A stretch of 64,000 bases of DNA from Lineus longissimus (Eukaryota > Nemertea > Pilidiophora > Heteronemertea > Lineidae): the NCBI RefSeq assembly GCF_910592395.1, contig NC_088326.1, forward strand, positions 3,043,001-3,107,000, read 5' to 3'. The position numbers and the translations under genes are program-made. Under the pieces are notes generated by a model, which was given only the letters and a program-made list of their open reading frames with translations, had not been told where the DNA came from and did not search any database. Below, in pieces: positions 1 to 12,480 of this stretch (position 1 is its first letter; each line of letters starts with the position of its first letter).

Positions 1-59
1 CTCGCTCATCGCAGTTATACATAACTCAGCATCGACTGGACTGGGATGGACTTCATCAT

Positions 60-237
60 TTGTCTTCTCTGCCAGCGAGGTACCAATTTACTGCTGGACG
101 GAGAGACCAAAGTACAGTTAAGTGCATTGATCAAAGAGAAAAAGACGGAACAGTGGTGATCCTTCAGGGGCTGAACCCATGACCTCACCCTGATTAAGAG
201 CCTTGCGTTCTTACCACTATCCCACTGATCTCGCCAT
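60..237 (-). repeat. tRNA-Lys-derived SINE fragment
   Basis: Read on the minus strand, the segment begins with a tRNA-like head: an A-box-like stretch (GATAGTGGTAAGAACG), a CTCTTAA anticodon-loop-like stretch and a B box (GGTTCAGCCCC, about 167-177). This order and the CTT-type loop resemble tRNA-Lys. The rest, to about position 60, is unrelated tail. The acceptor stem does not pair, so it is not a working tRNA gene. Assignment to a tRNA-derived SINE is inference from structure. Confidence 0.55.
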
Positions 238-240
238 ATC

Positions 241-2515
241 AACTGAAGTAAACCTTGAAGTGAAGGGTTAACGAAATCCCCACCACGTTTTGTCGTCGCA
301 TTGTCCTGTTTTTCTAAACCATCGCCAAAAATAATAACCAAATATCTTGCTACCATTTACTCAGTGCACGAGATCTTTTAAAAATAGGACATTTTAATGG
401 ACTAAATGGAATTAAGCAAAGCTCAGGAGAAAAATAAACAGATTGATACTTACCTCACCGTATATGGGCCTAGATGTTTCATGATATTGAGTTTTCACAT
501 CGATTTTCGTGATGCTAGTAACAAACCTACGCCAAAGCTATTTAAATTGGCTGATATTCATGTTATCTTTAGATGGAATAATAGAGTTTGCTCTTTCGGT
601 GCAGTGTCACGTGACAGACGACGTATTGTAAAGGTGTTCCGGTGGGTTCTGCTTCAGAGGAAGAAAGTGGAATTTGGGCCATACAGACTTTATGGAGTTT
701 AGAAAACAAAGTTTCGGTCTACAGTTCTTTTTTCTATTCTTAATTTGATGATGCATGAATATTATGTCTGTTTTGGAGAGAATAGCAAATCTTTCCACCG
801 ATGATCAAAGGTTTTTACCACCATAAAAATGACTGCCCTGCTGGTTGCCGCAGCGGTGGTTAAGTTGTAAAAACTCAATCAATAATTCTTCGAATGCATT
901 AGCAGCATATATGTTTATAAACAAGGCCTAGGGCAAAAACGACAAATGCTTTGTCCGATGGTTTTAGCGGCAGATGAATAATTCATCTATAAAAGAGGCA
1001 ATATCCAATTTATTGTAAAGAACAGTCAATAAACTAGGTCTGCTGCATCGGATTTATCAGGGGTGAAATCGGGGTGAAAACACGAACAGAAATTGTGATG
1101 CTGAACGGTAAACAAACGAAAAACATCAACTACGCACTTCTGGTTCAGTTGCTAAGCGCCGCGCAAACGAGCGATTTTAATCGCTGCGACCTGAGACAAA
1201 AATCGCTCATTTTCAGTGGTCATCGCAAGTGCCTGCGACAATAATCGGTTATTGCAGCAACCTGCAGCGATTATTAGTTTACACGCAGCCAAATTGGTCT
1301 CTTGAGGACAAAGTCACAACCTAAATGCAAGGACAGCAGGCACTTTGAATCGCAGGTCGCAGCGGTTGAAGTGGCTCTTTTGCGGGGCAGTTCCCTTGAT
1401 CGAAACACGTTGAAATAAGAAGGTACTCACCCTCGAGAACAATAAACATGGCCAGTTCCTAATCAGAAATCAGAAATGTTGCGCAAAGAACTTTTACAAA
1501 ACGACGTTTTACGACCAATGTCGTCGTCTGCAAATGAGGCGCTAGACTCGTTCTCACCAAAGACTCTGTCCTCACTGAGTAACGGTTAGCATTTGTAGAT
1601 ATATATGAGAACCTTATTTAGCCTGAAGCTAATATCTGCAATATTTAGAGCATTTTGATTGGCATTCGAGATTATCCAATTGTGGATTCACAATAACGTC
1701 TTTTCATGCTTTATTTTCAGACTTGCGCCTTGCGCTGCGAGGTTCTAATTTGGATGTTCCGAAAGCTTCGGGGAGTGCTCAGCAAACTTATCATTCTCAA
1801 AGAATATCGATGATAATTACATATATTGTAAGCACGCTCTATAATTGGTTGCAATGTATTATACACACGCATTTGCACCAGCTGACAAATAACTGTATGT
1901 TGTTCATGTTTTATCATGTACTATAAAGCGTCTCACGGTTTAGAGACCATCATTTAGTACGCACTATAAAACTTGTCTAATTAACCATTTCTCACTGTGC
2001 TGCCCCAGCGTGAGCCATCTTTCTAATGACCTGGCTAGGGGGCTATGCGATATCCATACCGAAGCGCGCCGCCGACATGCGATTTCAAAAAGAGATGTGC
2101 GATGTTTATCACTGCGAAGAACAATAAAATATTGCAATAGTCTGTAGGGAAATTCATCGTCGTATCGATATGCGATGGAATCATCAAACGGGTTGGATAT
2201 GTATTGAATATTTCGCCGTGATACATGACGACACCCGCCAACTCGAGTAGCGATTTTCGTCCGGTATGGACGTCTCTGCGACAAGAACTGTAAGTCTCTT
2301 GGCTCTCTTTATAATAAATCGTCGCCATCTCAGGGGACTGCGTAGCTACATAATACGGACTCAAGAAGTGCGGGCGTTCCATCAAATTAGCATGATTCCA
2401 ATTTTACCCATTTGATTTGATCTGAAATTTATAGATGTCAGTGGTGATGCCTGGTACCGCTTTCGACAGAACAGTCAGTAGTCTCGCCAGCGAAGTGATT
2501 TCACAGGTTTATCCC
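241..2515. other. non-coding stretch, no gene recognised
   Basis: Several open frames of about 60-116 codons occur on both strands (for example 406-702 plus and 2035-2385 minus), but none shows a recognisable domain or a convincing exon structure. The sequence is AT-rich with no strong promoter signature that I can see. Confidence 0.5.
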
Positions 2516-2886
2516 AATAGCATTCCGCGAAGTTACTATTTATAGCTCACAAGGTCATTTGCATAAGATATTGATGACGTTTTAGTCACGTGACAGTCGG
2601 ACATCGACACTTATTTCTACGCATTTGAGCTTATTTCAAAGTCAATTATCTTTGACCCTGCATTGTTTTTAGCATGAATGATACCATAGAGTCAGAGAGA
2701 GAAATATTCAGAACAATTATGTAGTATTTCCAACACTCGGACATGTGCCAGATTGAATCTAATTGCCCCAGTTAGAAAGCCTGAAGCCATTACGAAACCG
2801 CATGTTTGTCCGACATTGCCTGTAATTCAGCGATGGGGAAATAGAGGGCAGCAGCTGCAGTGACGTCATCTTCGCGGAATGCTATT
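2516..2886 (+). mobile_element. 371-bp TIR element (MITE), copy 1
   Basis: The element is bounded by perfect 17-bp terminal inverted repeats, AATAGCATTCCGCGAAG at the left end and its reverse complement at the right end. A second copy of the same 371-bp length lies at 55402-55772 in the opposite orientation, nearly identical along its length. It has no coding capacity, so it would be a non-autonomous DNA transposon. I see no clear target-site duplication at either copy, so the superfamily is unassigned. Confidence 0.85.
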
Positions 2887-3939
2887 TGCTATCGTCGTTG
2901 ATTTTTTGGCCTGCTGGCTTTCATGAACGCCATGCCCATGCATCTGTTCCATAATATTAGCTTCAACCCTTATAGTATATACTCCGGCGAAATGATGGTA
3001 GTGTGGTGAGGTGGTCGCTTGAATGTGATATCTGTTTTGAAGAATGCTTCAACAGAAGTATTCAGCTGACCTTTACGTGTTACCAGATTATCAGCATTCC
3101 ACCATGGTCAGCAATGACAAATTTATGGGTCCTCAGAGAAATCCACCTGGTTAACTTCTCTAAGATGGGTCCCACAAGAGCGCGACATGAAAAAGAGATA
3201 CATTCAGCCTCACCCCAACAGTTTTTTTCATTCTACCTTCTACAAGAAGCACCGTGTGCAAGGTGTGAAGTCAATCCCCAGTGACGAGGTTAATGCCGAC
3301 CGGGATATTTTATTCGAATTAACCTCGTGCGCAATCAAATCGATAATGTAAGATGTAATGACATGATGTACTAATGTGATTCCTAGGGATGAGTTTGGAC
3401 GATTTAGCGCAACAAAATATCGATTTTGACTTAATTGGATTATCATCCTGGTTTGTTTTTATTGTGATTCAGCGCAGATGATGGGGTTGAACGTCATTTT
3501 GTAAATTAAAAGTTATGATAATTTGGACGCCATTTTTGTTTCTTTTTCATTTCTAATTTTTTACAATTAATTTGCCGAAGCTTTTTGAAGAAATCAAACA
3601 AGAAGATGCGGGTATTCTATACATTTGCATGATTCACTGAAAGTGACAGTGAAAATATATGAATAAAAGGAGTCGTCTGCTTAAACGAAAATCAGAAAGA
3701 GGCAAGGTCATCCTCGTTCCATATGCTGCAAGATGATACATTTACAATACGTTCATCTGCACATTGGTCAACAGAATAATCATAGGGACGAGATGACAAT
3801 GAACGGACCTTGTCTCCAGGCTAATTGGTAACAAATGTAGTCAAATCGATAGTGTATTTGCGCAGCGTGAGTCATAGGGCCGAGGTGGCGGCTACGGGAA
3901 GGCCAGCTGCTGTGGATGGTTGTCAAATGTGCAGCAGCA
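2887..3939. other. non-coding stretch upstream of the secreted-protein gene
   Basis: No exon or repeat could be supported here. The region immediately precedes the signal-peptide exon at 3940 and should hold the promoter of that gene, but no clear TATA box or other core element was identified. Confidence 0.4.
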
Positions 3940-6850
3940 ATGGAGTCGATGGAATGGATACTGATGTTGGCTTGTCTACTCTTGGTGTTCAGTGCCGAGT
4001 TGCCACGCTCTCATGGATACACGGATGATGAGGGAGATGAAGATACGGACAAGGTGAGAATAATGTGCATGTATTTATTTCAACTTTATTTTTGACAAAG
4101 CTTTTCGCCAAATAAATTAAAACGTAGAGTACAGCACCTCGATTGTTCTTCCATCGCACATCATCAAAACGAAATCTAATTACCAAAAATGGCATATTCC
4201 TAGGTGAAAATATGTTCATTATATAAGGATTTTTCCGTCACGCATTTTTCGGCGAACATCAAAGTATATCACCTCTGATTCAGATCTTTCTTCTTGGACA
4301 TCGTTGTAAGTCCGCGTACATAGTCCGCGCACCAAAATGGCGAACTGGCGATGTCAGGGTCTTATTCCTCGCCAAAATTGACAGATACATTTAGAAAGCA
4401 TTTTTCCATTACTAGTACTAATTCTTCCATCCACAAACTGAAGGATAGAACGTCTGAGGACTTCAATCTGTCAAAAATTACAAAAATATAAAATGTCCAT
4501 CTTTACATTCCCCGATTCGTGGTCATCAAGATGATGAAATATAAGATGACCCCAATAACCATCCCGCAACATTCTTTTATTACAACATTATCAACATCAA
4601 ACATATTTGTCAAAAGACATTTCCTTAATGGTAAAATCAGTGTTTGTCGTATTAGGCTGGATATCAGCACATATGGTGTCATTTCATTAGTGTAAGGTAA
4701 ATATACATGAATCACAAAGAGATTTCCCATTAGTCAAATTGATGTCGTCTTTTGCGTGTGGCAGTCTTGATTAAGCTTTCCCATGTAAACGAGTGACATT
4801 GTATCGCTTATGCTGTATTATATTCACAATTTAGCAGACATCAATCGCCTTTTTCGATGGGAAACCATGGCAAAGCACAATCACAAATATTGCACGTCAG
4901 AACATGTACCGAGAATGTTGAAAATGACAGAGGTATTCAGGTCTATCTCTCCATATACCTGTATAGCCGTCAAAGGTGATGAAATCTCAGATACTACAAT
5001 GTAGTAAAATTTATAGATTTCTCAAAAAAAATCTTCTCTGCAACAACAACACTGCGTACAGGACATATCACACTGAAAGAGATTCATATTCCCAATTATC
5101 TATTGCGAGCTGCCAGCGCTCGAGAATGGCTTTGCACAAGCGGCTAACGGGAATTGCTTCTCTGACTCTGTGTAAGCCCGTCATCAATATTGCACGCCGT
5201 ACATGGCGCGTGCAAAACGACAACATCGAGCAGGAGATGTTGCAGTTATTGACGAGAAGGGTTCGGATGACGCAAAAGCTGAGAAGGTTCATTCAGCATG
5301 TTGCCAATTCCTTTCCCGTTAAGGGTTGACTGTATAGGCATCACAATTCGGGCCACTTGAAATCCTTAAGCAACCAAAACTCTTTCCAAACGAAGTGAGT
5401 GCAAATTTCAAGGGGTTGAGTCGGATCAGTGTTTTGTTCAGCGGAAAACAGACTCTCTCCTTTGATGATCGCGCAGGAGCTGATGATGAAACCACAAACT
5501 ATCGCATGGACTTCCTCGGTATGGCTTGCCAAACCTGCCTATGATAGCGAAACGATACGTTGTAGGCATCCTGCCAAGCACACTTGGCCGTAAAAGGTCA
5601 GCCTTCATCAATATTGATATAGTTTATCGTATTATCTGTAATATAATTGACGTGCACTTCCGCGCTGACAATTTTGTAAGAAAACGCTACTCGGATTACG
5701 CCGTGCGAAGTTCACTTTAGTGACACTTCTGTGGCAGGGCCGTTTTAAACTTTTTTGTTCGGGGGGGGGCATATGGCAGAAGGCTCTCTGATGAAGGGCA
5801 GAACAGTACTTTTTGTCCCCAAAAGGCCTAGATCCATGAAAAAACACGTTTTTCGGTGATGTCTTGGAGAAAGGGGCCCAACTGCCCTCCCCGCTGAATA
5901 AATACGTCCTGATATTAGTTTTGGAATTTTCAGGGACATCTAAGGCATTGAACAGGAAGGCATTTGCCTCTGCGCCGGACCAAAAACTAAAAATGTTAAT
6001 GCATCATTCATACCGTCAATATGGTAAAATCGCGGGCAATCCTCCAGCAGAGATCTAACCAGCAACGAAGCGTTCTCTCCCCTCAATCATAGGCAAATGA
6101 CCCAAAATCATCGTCTGCTTAAAATCAGCAAATCTCCAGAGAAACGGGACATTAACCGGTTACAAAATTCATCATATCCCTAACCAGAATCGTGATAGCA
6201 GAACGCGCGGGCCCGTTTCGTTCCGCAGCCACTGTGTCGCCATGGAAACAGCCTAGTCATCTCTGCGGATCAGCGTTGCGTTTCTATGTTTTTACAATTG
6301 AAGCAGATGAGAGAAGCGACGGCCCTGACGGAAGACGTTTAATGGCGATCGATTGTCGCGTTAGGAATAGGGTATGAAACCCTCTGAAGAGATCGGGAGT
6401 GCTCCTTAATGTCTTGTTGAGATATAGCGTCGGCAAACAGGCTCTCAAGTGTTATTTAACACTTTCTTACCGGAAGACATTTAAATAAAACTCATTAGTT
6501 GGCGCGTTTTTTTATGAATGTCAAGCAGAAATGATGCAAGAAAAATAACAACTCAAACGAATGGGGAAATGCGATCGTTCGTTCTCCGTTTATATACTCT
6601 CCGGGCGGCGAATTTACAATTCCAAACAGGATAGTCATAAGATATATTTCGAGCTTTCTGATTGGTCAACAGTAGAGCCAATTTACATACGCACATGGCC
6701 CAAGTGTACTCCTTGTTGTGATGTTGTCAAGTAGTACAGAAGTTGGGGTTCGAAACCCATGTGGGAAAATAAATTTCAACACATTTTTTTTCCCTTTTTA
6801 GCTCACCTCTTAGCAGAGGTGAGCTTATCCCATACCGTGGCGTCCGTCGT

Positions 6851-6915
<65 letters not shown>

Positions 6916-9900
6916 CGTCGTCCGTTAGCAGGGCACGTTTCGTAACTGTTAGAGCTATTGAGTTGAAACTTGGTACACATGTACCCTTATGTAATGACAC
7001 CTTGGAGACCAAGTTTCGGTCCGATTCGTTTCAAGGTTTGGCCACCAGGGGGCCAAACGTTAAAAGTGAAAATATGCAATATCTCCCTCAATAGTAGTCG
7101 GGAAATTTTGAAAAAAATATGGTAGGTACTTCTAGCAAAGGTGCATCATATATCCTCCGGGTTTTTGATTTGACCTCCTTTTCAAGGTCACAGAGGTCAA
7201 ATGGTGTAAATTGGCCGTTAGGATGTAACGATGGCACGTTTCTAAACTGCAATGACTATTGATACCAAATTTGGTACACATTTACCCCTTAGTCAGGTGA
7301 TCTCAGGGACCGAAGTTTGGTCCAATATGATTCACCACTTGACCACCAGGGGGCAAAATCCAAAAACCTTAAAAATGTGATTATTCCTTAACTTCTTGCC
7401 CGATTGCCACCAATTTGATATCATGGGTACATCTAACCACCATACAGTATATGTCACCCAGGTTTTTAATTTGACCTTCTTGTCAAGGTCACAGAGGTCA
7501 AATGGCGTAAATTCGCCGTCAGGCCGTAACTATGGCACGTTTCTTAACTGCAATGACTATTGATCACAAATTAAGTACACATGTACCCCTTGGTCAGATG
7601 ATCTCAGGTACCGAAGTTTCGTGCGATCTGATTTGCCGTTTGGCCTCCAGGGAGGGGGCCAAATCCTAAATTCTTCAAAATGCCATTATTCCTAGTAATG
7701 ACTTGCCCGATTGGCACCAATTTTATATCATAGGTACATCTAATTCTAACAACCATTCAATGTGTCACCCGGGTCTTCTTTGATTTGACCTACTTTTCAA
7801 GGTCACAGAGGTCAAATGTTATGTAAATTGGCCATTTTGGGGAAATTGTAATTGCTTGGACCTACATCAAACCTAACACTACATGACACAATACCATGCT
7901 CTTTATCCATCTTTCCTCCACATGAGGTGAGCACAATGGCCCTGGCCATTTCATTCTTACATTTCATCTTTTTTTAAAAAGTTTTCGCTGTTTCATCTTA
8001 TTCTAATTTTGATACTGGTAGCATTATAGGCACTTTCAAAGAACTTTTAGACAATGTTTTGGTCTACCAGGGCGTACTGTTACACCTTTTACAGAACACC
8101 ACTACACTTTAAACCAGCTTAGAATGATATCTAGGCACTTATTTTTACTTTCATTAACTTACATAAAGCTGAGGAAATTGTGTGAGGGGTGGATGATGGA
8201 GATCAATGTTTCCTTTTTCATCAAAAACAAGACCCCCATTGATTTTCCAAGCCATTTCCAGTTATTTCAAATGCCCGCTCAGTATCTGAAAAATAATTTC
8301 TATGTGCCTTTACATATTATTTGAAAAGATTTTATTTGAAATTAGTGGTATGAAATTGATACAATCTAAAAATGAAAATACATGTACATGTTAAAAATTA
8401 TCATTCATGATATAAGATATGAATATAAGCAAAAAAGAAAAGGAAAGAAATATCCCAATGGCGGATTCGAACCCACGCCAAAGGATGCCTCCATATCGCT
8501 GAATTAGTGTGCGCAGTCAAGGCTACACCACGTGACCATGATCAGCCAATCAAACTCCGATAATTATTCCAAGTGTCAGTTCAGTTTGGGAATTATGAAT
8601 TCGCCTCCGGGCACAGTGGACCGGCCTCGTCCCTCACCATAAATAGATCCAATTAGGATGACGCAATGGACTGCCCCGGGAGTCTATATGTTTATATCGC
8701 TAAAATGTAGAATTAAATAAATATGTCTTATGGTTGCGCGGACTAATTTTCATACTCTAAACTATAGTTTATTTGGCTTTAATTCGAGAAAAAAAATTAA
8801 ACAGAAAAAAAATGTCTCTCCGACCGGATTCGAACCAGTGACCTAGGGATTACTATTTTGACCTCTACAGTCCCCCGCTCTACCAACTGAGCTACAGAGA
8901 GAGCCATGGTTGGGCACACGTTTATTATCACACGACTAAAGTGCATAGACGCTTATCAATAGGCCTTTGTCCACTGAGTCACCTGAAACAACCGTTCAGT
9001 ACAATTGATCAAGTGATATACATGTAGTAAGTTAGATCCAACCTATTGACTCAGCGGGGTCGAGGGGAACTTCGGGACGATTGGTTCTGTTCGGCTGGGC
9101 ATAATATAAAGGGTCCACGGTCTGCACCTCAGCGTGGTGTACTTTCGGCTTTCTCCACGCGATCAGCCATAATTTCCCAAATTCCCACTAACCATAACGC
9201 GCTCGGTTCCATAAGTACGCCGCAAAAGCCACTTCTGAACCAATACCGGAAACATCGTTTGGCACTGTGCAAAGCGTTGTCATGGCAACAATCTCGAAAC
9301 GGCAGACAAACATTTTATTTGGATTGTACACAGGGTCTCGTTGCCAAATAGAAGAAAATCATTTCGACTTAGAGAATGAGCGATGATATTCACTTTATTA
9401 AAGGGATAACTTGGTTGTAAGATTAAGGCCCGGGATCTATAGGTGGCGGGGAAGTTTAGAGTTTTCACTCAGTGATCCTTTCAAGTTCAGTTGGAAAAGT
9501 CATGTCCCAGCTGGAAACCATTTTCGTCCGGAATTGAAAGAAATATCTCATACCAAAATGTCGTGTAACATTTCCCTGTTACATGGTCACATGATACTGC
9601 CTTGGCTTTCCGCCTGAAGGATTTTGAACGGGCCGTTCAAAATTCCCAATTTTTGTTAGTGAATCAGGGTGTGTTTCCTTTAATCCTACAGTTGGCAGCA
9701 TGCGGAGGCGAGGCGCACGTCTGTCAGACCCTGATGAGACTCGTGACGGGGGAGGTCATGGACGAACAACCCTACTGCGAATGCACAGAATGCAGCACGA
9801 CCTGGGACCAATATGACAAGAGGTCCCTGACGTGGACACATCATGAGAGACGTGAGTAGAGGAATCATTTTAGTGTTGGAGACGTATTTCCGTTGCGATA

Positions 9901-11278
9901 GAACCTCTTGCTAAAAGGGTCGGTACGACACTTAAGAATTTCGGTACGCATAACTGACCAATCAGTGAACAGAACCAGCAATTGAAGTAAATCATGCATA
10001 ATCATATGATTTGGGTAATTTGCTGGCTTTGTTATGTGTATGAACCGTGCCATCGTCATGTCCTTGACCGAAGTTCCTAAGGACGCTTTTCACCTACTCA
10101 AACGAAAACAACAACATTGAAACTAAGTTGGTGTCTCACTGTTTTAGACTCAGGTTTTTTGCCAATACAGACATCAATCTTTCGGTTGTGTTCCGAGATT
10201 GGACAGGTACAACATTTGCACTGAACGCCTCAGTGGACAACGGTGAAACTGTCGACAGTACATGTAGCTGCGCGGACGTTTTTATCCAGCGGTAAAGCTT
10301 CATGTAGAAGTGTTCAACTGCCTGGAGAGTTCGCCAGTCTACTCAAGTGTCCTCACAAAGTCTTAATCTCTTCAGGGGACTGGACAGTTCAGTACCGGTT
10401 TTGCGGCGATATCACCCCGACCAGAGACTGTAAAAACAACGAGACAGCCTTCCATTTAGAGACTGATGTGAAGGGTTGGAACCCGCGGGTGAAGAACGGG
10501 CGTTGTCGCTGTCCCCACTCCACGTATCATCTCCTGGGCTGGCGAAAGGTGGGGTCGGTGTGGAGGTACACTTACAGATGTGATAAGGTATATTCAGCAG
10601 GATCCTTTCAAAGTACAAATGTCATGAAGTCTGCCAACAATTGGGAATTTGCGCAAAGCCCACAAGATTGTTTTCCCAATTGACGCAGTACCATCCGAAT
10701 GGTTGAGCACTGCTGCAATGACTCAGATTGCGAAAGATTTGTCCCAATCTAAAATACCGTGGAGATATCGAATTAGTTGATTTTTCTCTTCACAGATGGA
10801 GACACTTACGCAAACTGAAAATCTTCACGCTTCTGACTTGCTGATTGTGACAATGTCCTTTTCGGTGTAAAGGGGAATGGTAGTCCTAAGAACAGAATAT
10901 CCTAGTGCGGTAACTGAATGACTTCGTCAGACTTAGCAACATTAGGGGGGGTCGTGTCAATCCAAATCGATTGCAGAGGGACTTGATTTCCATGGGGACT
11001 TGCATTTCTGTCAACGTGTGTCATTTTTATTAAATATCTAATTGATTTTATCCACTTTGCAGGAAATATGCGGCAAACATGATCCATGTGTCAAACATTA
11101 CGTCAACAAAAACGGAAAAACCACTGGATATAAATTTCTCTGCTCTTGCGAAATGGGATATCATTGTCCAACATCGCATCCGATAGACTCGTTCACGGCG
11201 ACAGAGATGGACAAAAATGGTGACCGTTTCGTTTATGATTATTGTGAGTTAAATGTCGAGAGAAGGAGAAGAAAATAG
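3940..11278 (+). CDS. secreted cysteine-rich protein (SLPTX11-like), 4 exons
   Basis: Proposed exons are 3940-4053, 9692-9851, 10376-10587 and 11063-11278, with phases 0, 1 and 0; together they encode about 233 aa. Exon 1 encodes a classic signal peptide (MESMEWILMLACLLLVFS) followed by an acidic stretch and ends at a GTGAGA donor. Exons 2-4 are rich in cysteines (CECTECSTTWDQYD; VQYRFCGD; RCRCPHSTY; CSCEMGYHC), which implies a disulfide-bonded extracellular protein. The spacing recalls the family annotated in arthropods and other invertebrates as U-scoloptoxin(11)-like, most members of which are not shown to be toxins; this match is from memory. Linking exon 1 to exon 2 across a 5.6-kb intron rests on matching phase 0 and the need for a signal peptide, so an extra exon could be missed. 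The last exon ends in a basic tail (ERRRRK) and a TAG stop. Confidence 0.65.
6801..7945 (+). repeat. GCTCACCT/(GTC)n interspersed repeat with 300-bp tandem units
   Basis: The element opens with an AGCTCACCTC...GAGGTGAGC hairpin at about 6801-6825 and closes near 7921-7932 with GAGGTGAGC, so its ends are inverted. A (GTC)n microsatellite fills about 6853-6915. After that come roughly three diverged tandem units of about 300-315 bp, each carrying the phrases 'TTGACC..CTT.TCAAGGTCACAGAGGTCA', 'GGCACGTTTC' and 'GGTACACAT.TACCCCTT'. Similar repeats with this opening are familiar to me from molluscan genomes (memory, not searched). It lies inside intron 1 of the secreted-protein gene. Confidence 0.75.
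8453..8540 (-). pseudogene. tRNA-like sequence (pseudo-tRNA or SINE head)
   Basis: On the minus strand there is a good B box (GGGTTCGAATCCG) preceded by an A-box-like stretch (TGGTGTAGCCTTGA) and a long variable region that recalls tRNA-Leu or tRNA-Ser. The acceptor ends do not pair and the anticodon stem is poor, so a working tRNA is unlikely. Confidence 0.4.
8805..8812 (-). terminator. RNA polymerase III terminator of tRNA-Tyr
   Basis: Eight consecutive T residues on the transcribed (minus) strand begin four bases after the tRNA 3' end, as expected for Pol III termination. Confidence 0.8.
8816..8901 (-). tRNA. tRNA-Tyr (GTA) with a 14-nt intron
   Basis: On the minus strand the acceptor arms CTCTCTG and CGGAGAG pair over seven positions with one G-T pair. 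The D arm contains TAGCTCAGTTGGTAGAGC, the anticodon arm is GGGGA-CTGTAG, the T arm contains GGTTCGAATCC. The GTA anticodon gives tyrosine. Between positions 37 and 38 there is a 14-nt intron (AGGTCAAAATAGTA), at the canonical site for eukaryotic nuclear tRNA-Tyr genes, which almost always have an intron. A run of eight T follows at once on the transcribed strand. All features indicate a functional gene. It lies antisense inside intron 1 of the secreted cysteine-rich protein gene. Confidence 0.93.
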
Positions 11279-12273
11279 GAGAGACAATTTTGTGAGATTG
11301 CGTGGAAGAAGTATTGAGTAAAGTGAGAGAAAAATTCATCTGGCTTGTACTGTAAAATCGGCAGTGTGTCGTCCTTCACCCAGCAAAGGGGAATCCCATT
11401 GGGACGATCTCGGTGTCACAAAATCACTTATTCCTGCAACGTGATATTTCTATGTCAGCGGTGGGCGTAATAGATATTGGACAAAACGCACCTTACTGAA
11501 AAGTAAACAATAGGCTTTATACAAACTGGAGTAACATGTAATATTCCCGTTGTGTGTGGGTATCTCTTTCGCTCAGTTGATAGAACGGGATAATGGGCAT
11601 CCCTATTATAGGTCACTGGTCGATTGTGGAGGAAGAGATTTTTGAAAAGGACCATCATGCCTTTCCTATCGGGCTATGCTGAACCATATGTATAGACACT
11701 AGAATAGTCAAATGTCTGTGGAGGCACTAGACTTCATTAGTGTCGTCCGCGGTTTAACCAACGAATTAGCGGACGGGACACCGCCGGTTTTACAGTACAG
11801 GGTCTAATCCGCAGAACAAGGAAACGATCTCATATACCTTCCGATTGCATGACTTGCGGATTTCTGGCTCTATAACCATGGAAATTATTAAAGTAATTTG
11901 ATGTTTTATGATATCTGTATTATATCGGTAAACTTTGGAACAATTTTGTGTCCATGACATATATGCCATTGATAGTCATTGCACGATTGTAAATATATTG
12001 TAGATGCACCATATACTGAACTTAGAACTTGTTAAATAGCCACTTCTCATTGAATTTATAATTTGTCAAATTGTTTTAAACTCTAAAATTCTGTTTTCCA
12101 AATCATTTCAATTATTGTAGAGTCGCGTTTTTTTACTACATGTATATACATTGAAAATTCAAATACATAATAAAAAATTTGAAGAAAAAAACAAGTTCTG
12201 TTGTCAGTCATCTTCAGAATCCCATCTTCCGCAATTATCTCGCATTTCGCAATTGATCATGATATACTGGTAT
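11279..12273. other. AT-rich non-coding stretch
   Basis: This stretch follows the stop codon of the secreted-protein gene and probably includes its 3' UTR. I see no further exon, RNA gene or clear repeat. No unambiguous polyadenylation site could be assigned. Confidence 0.4.
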
Positions 12274-12480
12274 TACTGTCGTGTAGTGGCTGGGACTCTC
12301 GACCAGCGGTCAAGAGGTCCCTGGTTCGATCCCGAATGTCAGCGTGAGACTGACTAATAGTCAGGTCTTTTTGTCTTACTTGCCTCTCTGCAGCCAGGTG
12401 CATAAATGGGTACTGGTCAGAAATGCTATGATTGTCGCGCCGGTAGCTCATCCGGAGTCTACTGAAACGTTTCAGGACAG
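12274..12480 (+). repeat. tRNA-derived SINE
   Basis: An A-box-like GTGTAGTGGCTGGGACTCTCG at about 12281-12301 is followed by a B box GGTTCGATCCC at 12323-12333, the spacing of a tRNA head. The tail contains CCAGGTGCATAAATGGGTAC, a phrase I recall from the conserved body of several metazoan tRNA-SINE families. The tRNA cloverleaf itself is degenerate. Confidence 0.65.

Noticed and set aside
2035-2385. Two overlapping minus-strand frames of 106 and 116 codons
   Set aside because: They conflict with each other and show no motif or exon signals.
6803-7094. Arginine-rich open frames on both strands over the (GTC)n run
   Set aside because: They are by-products of the trinucleotide repeat; no flanking coding signal.
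8453-8540. Functional tRNA-Leu or tRNA-Ser gene
   Set aside because: B box is good, but acceptor and anticodon stems do not pair.
10243-10375. Upstream extension of the Cys-rich exon to an ATG at 10243
   Set aside because: The acceptor TCTTCAG at 10375 gives the right phase with exon 2, and the extension lacks a signal peptide.
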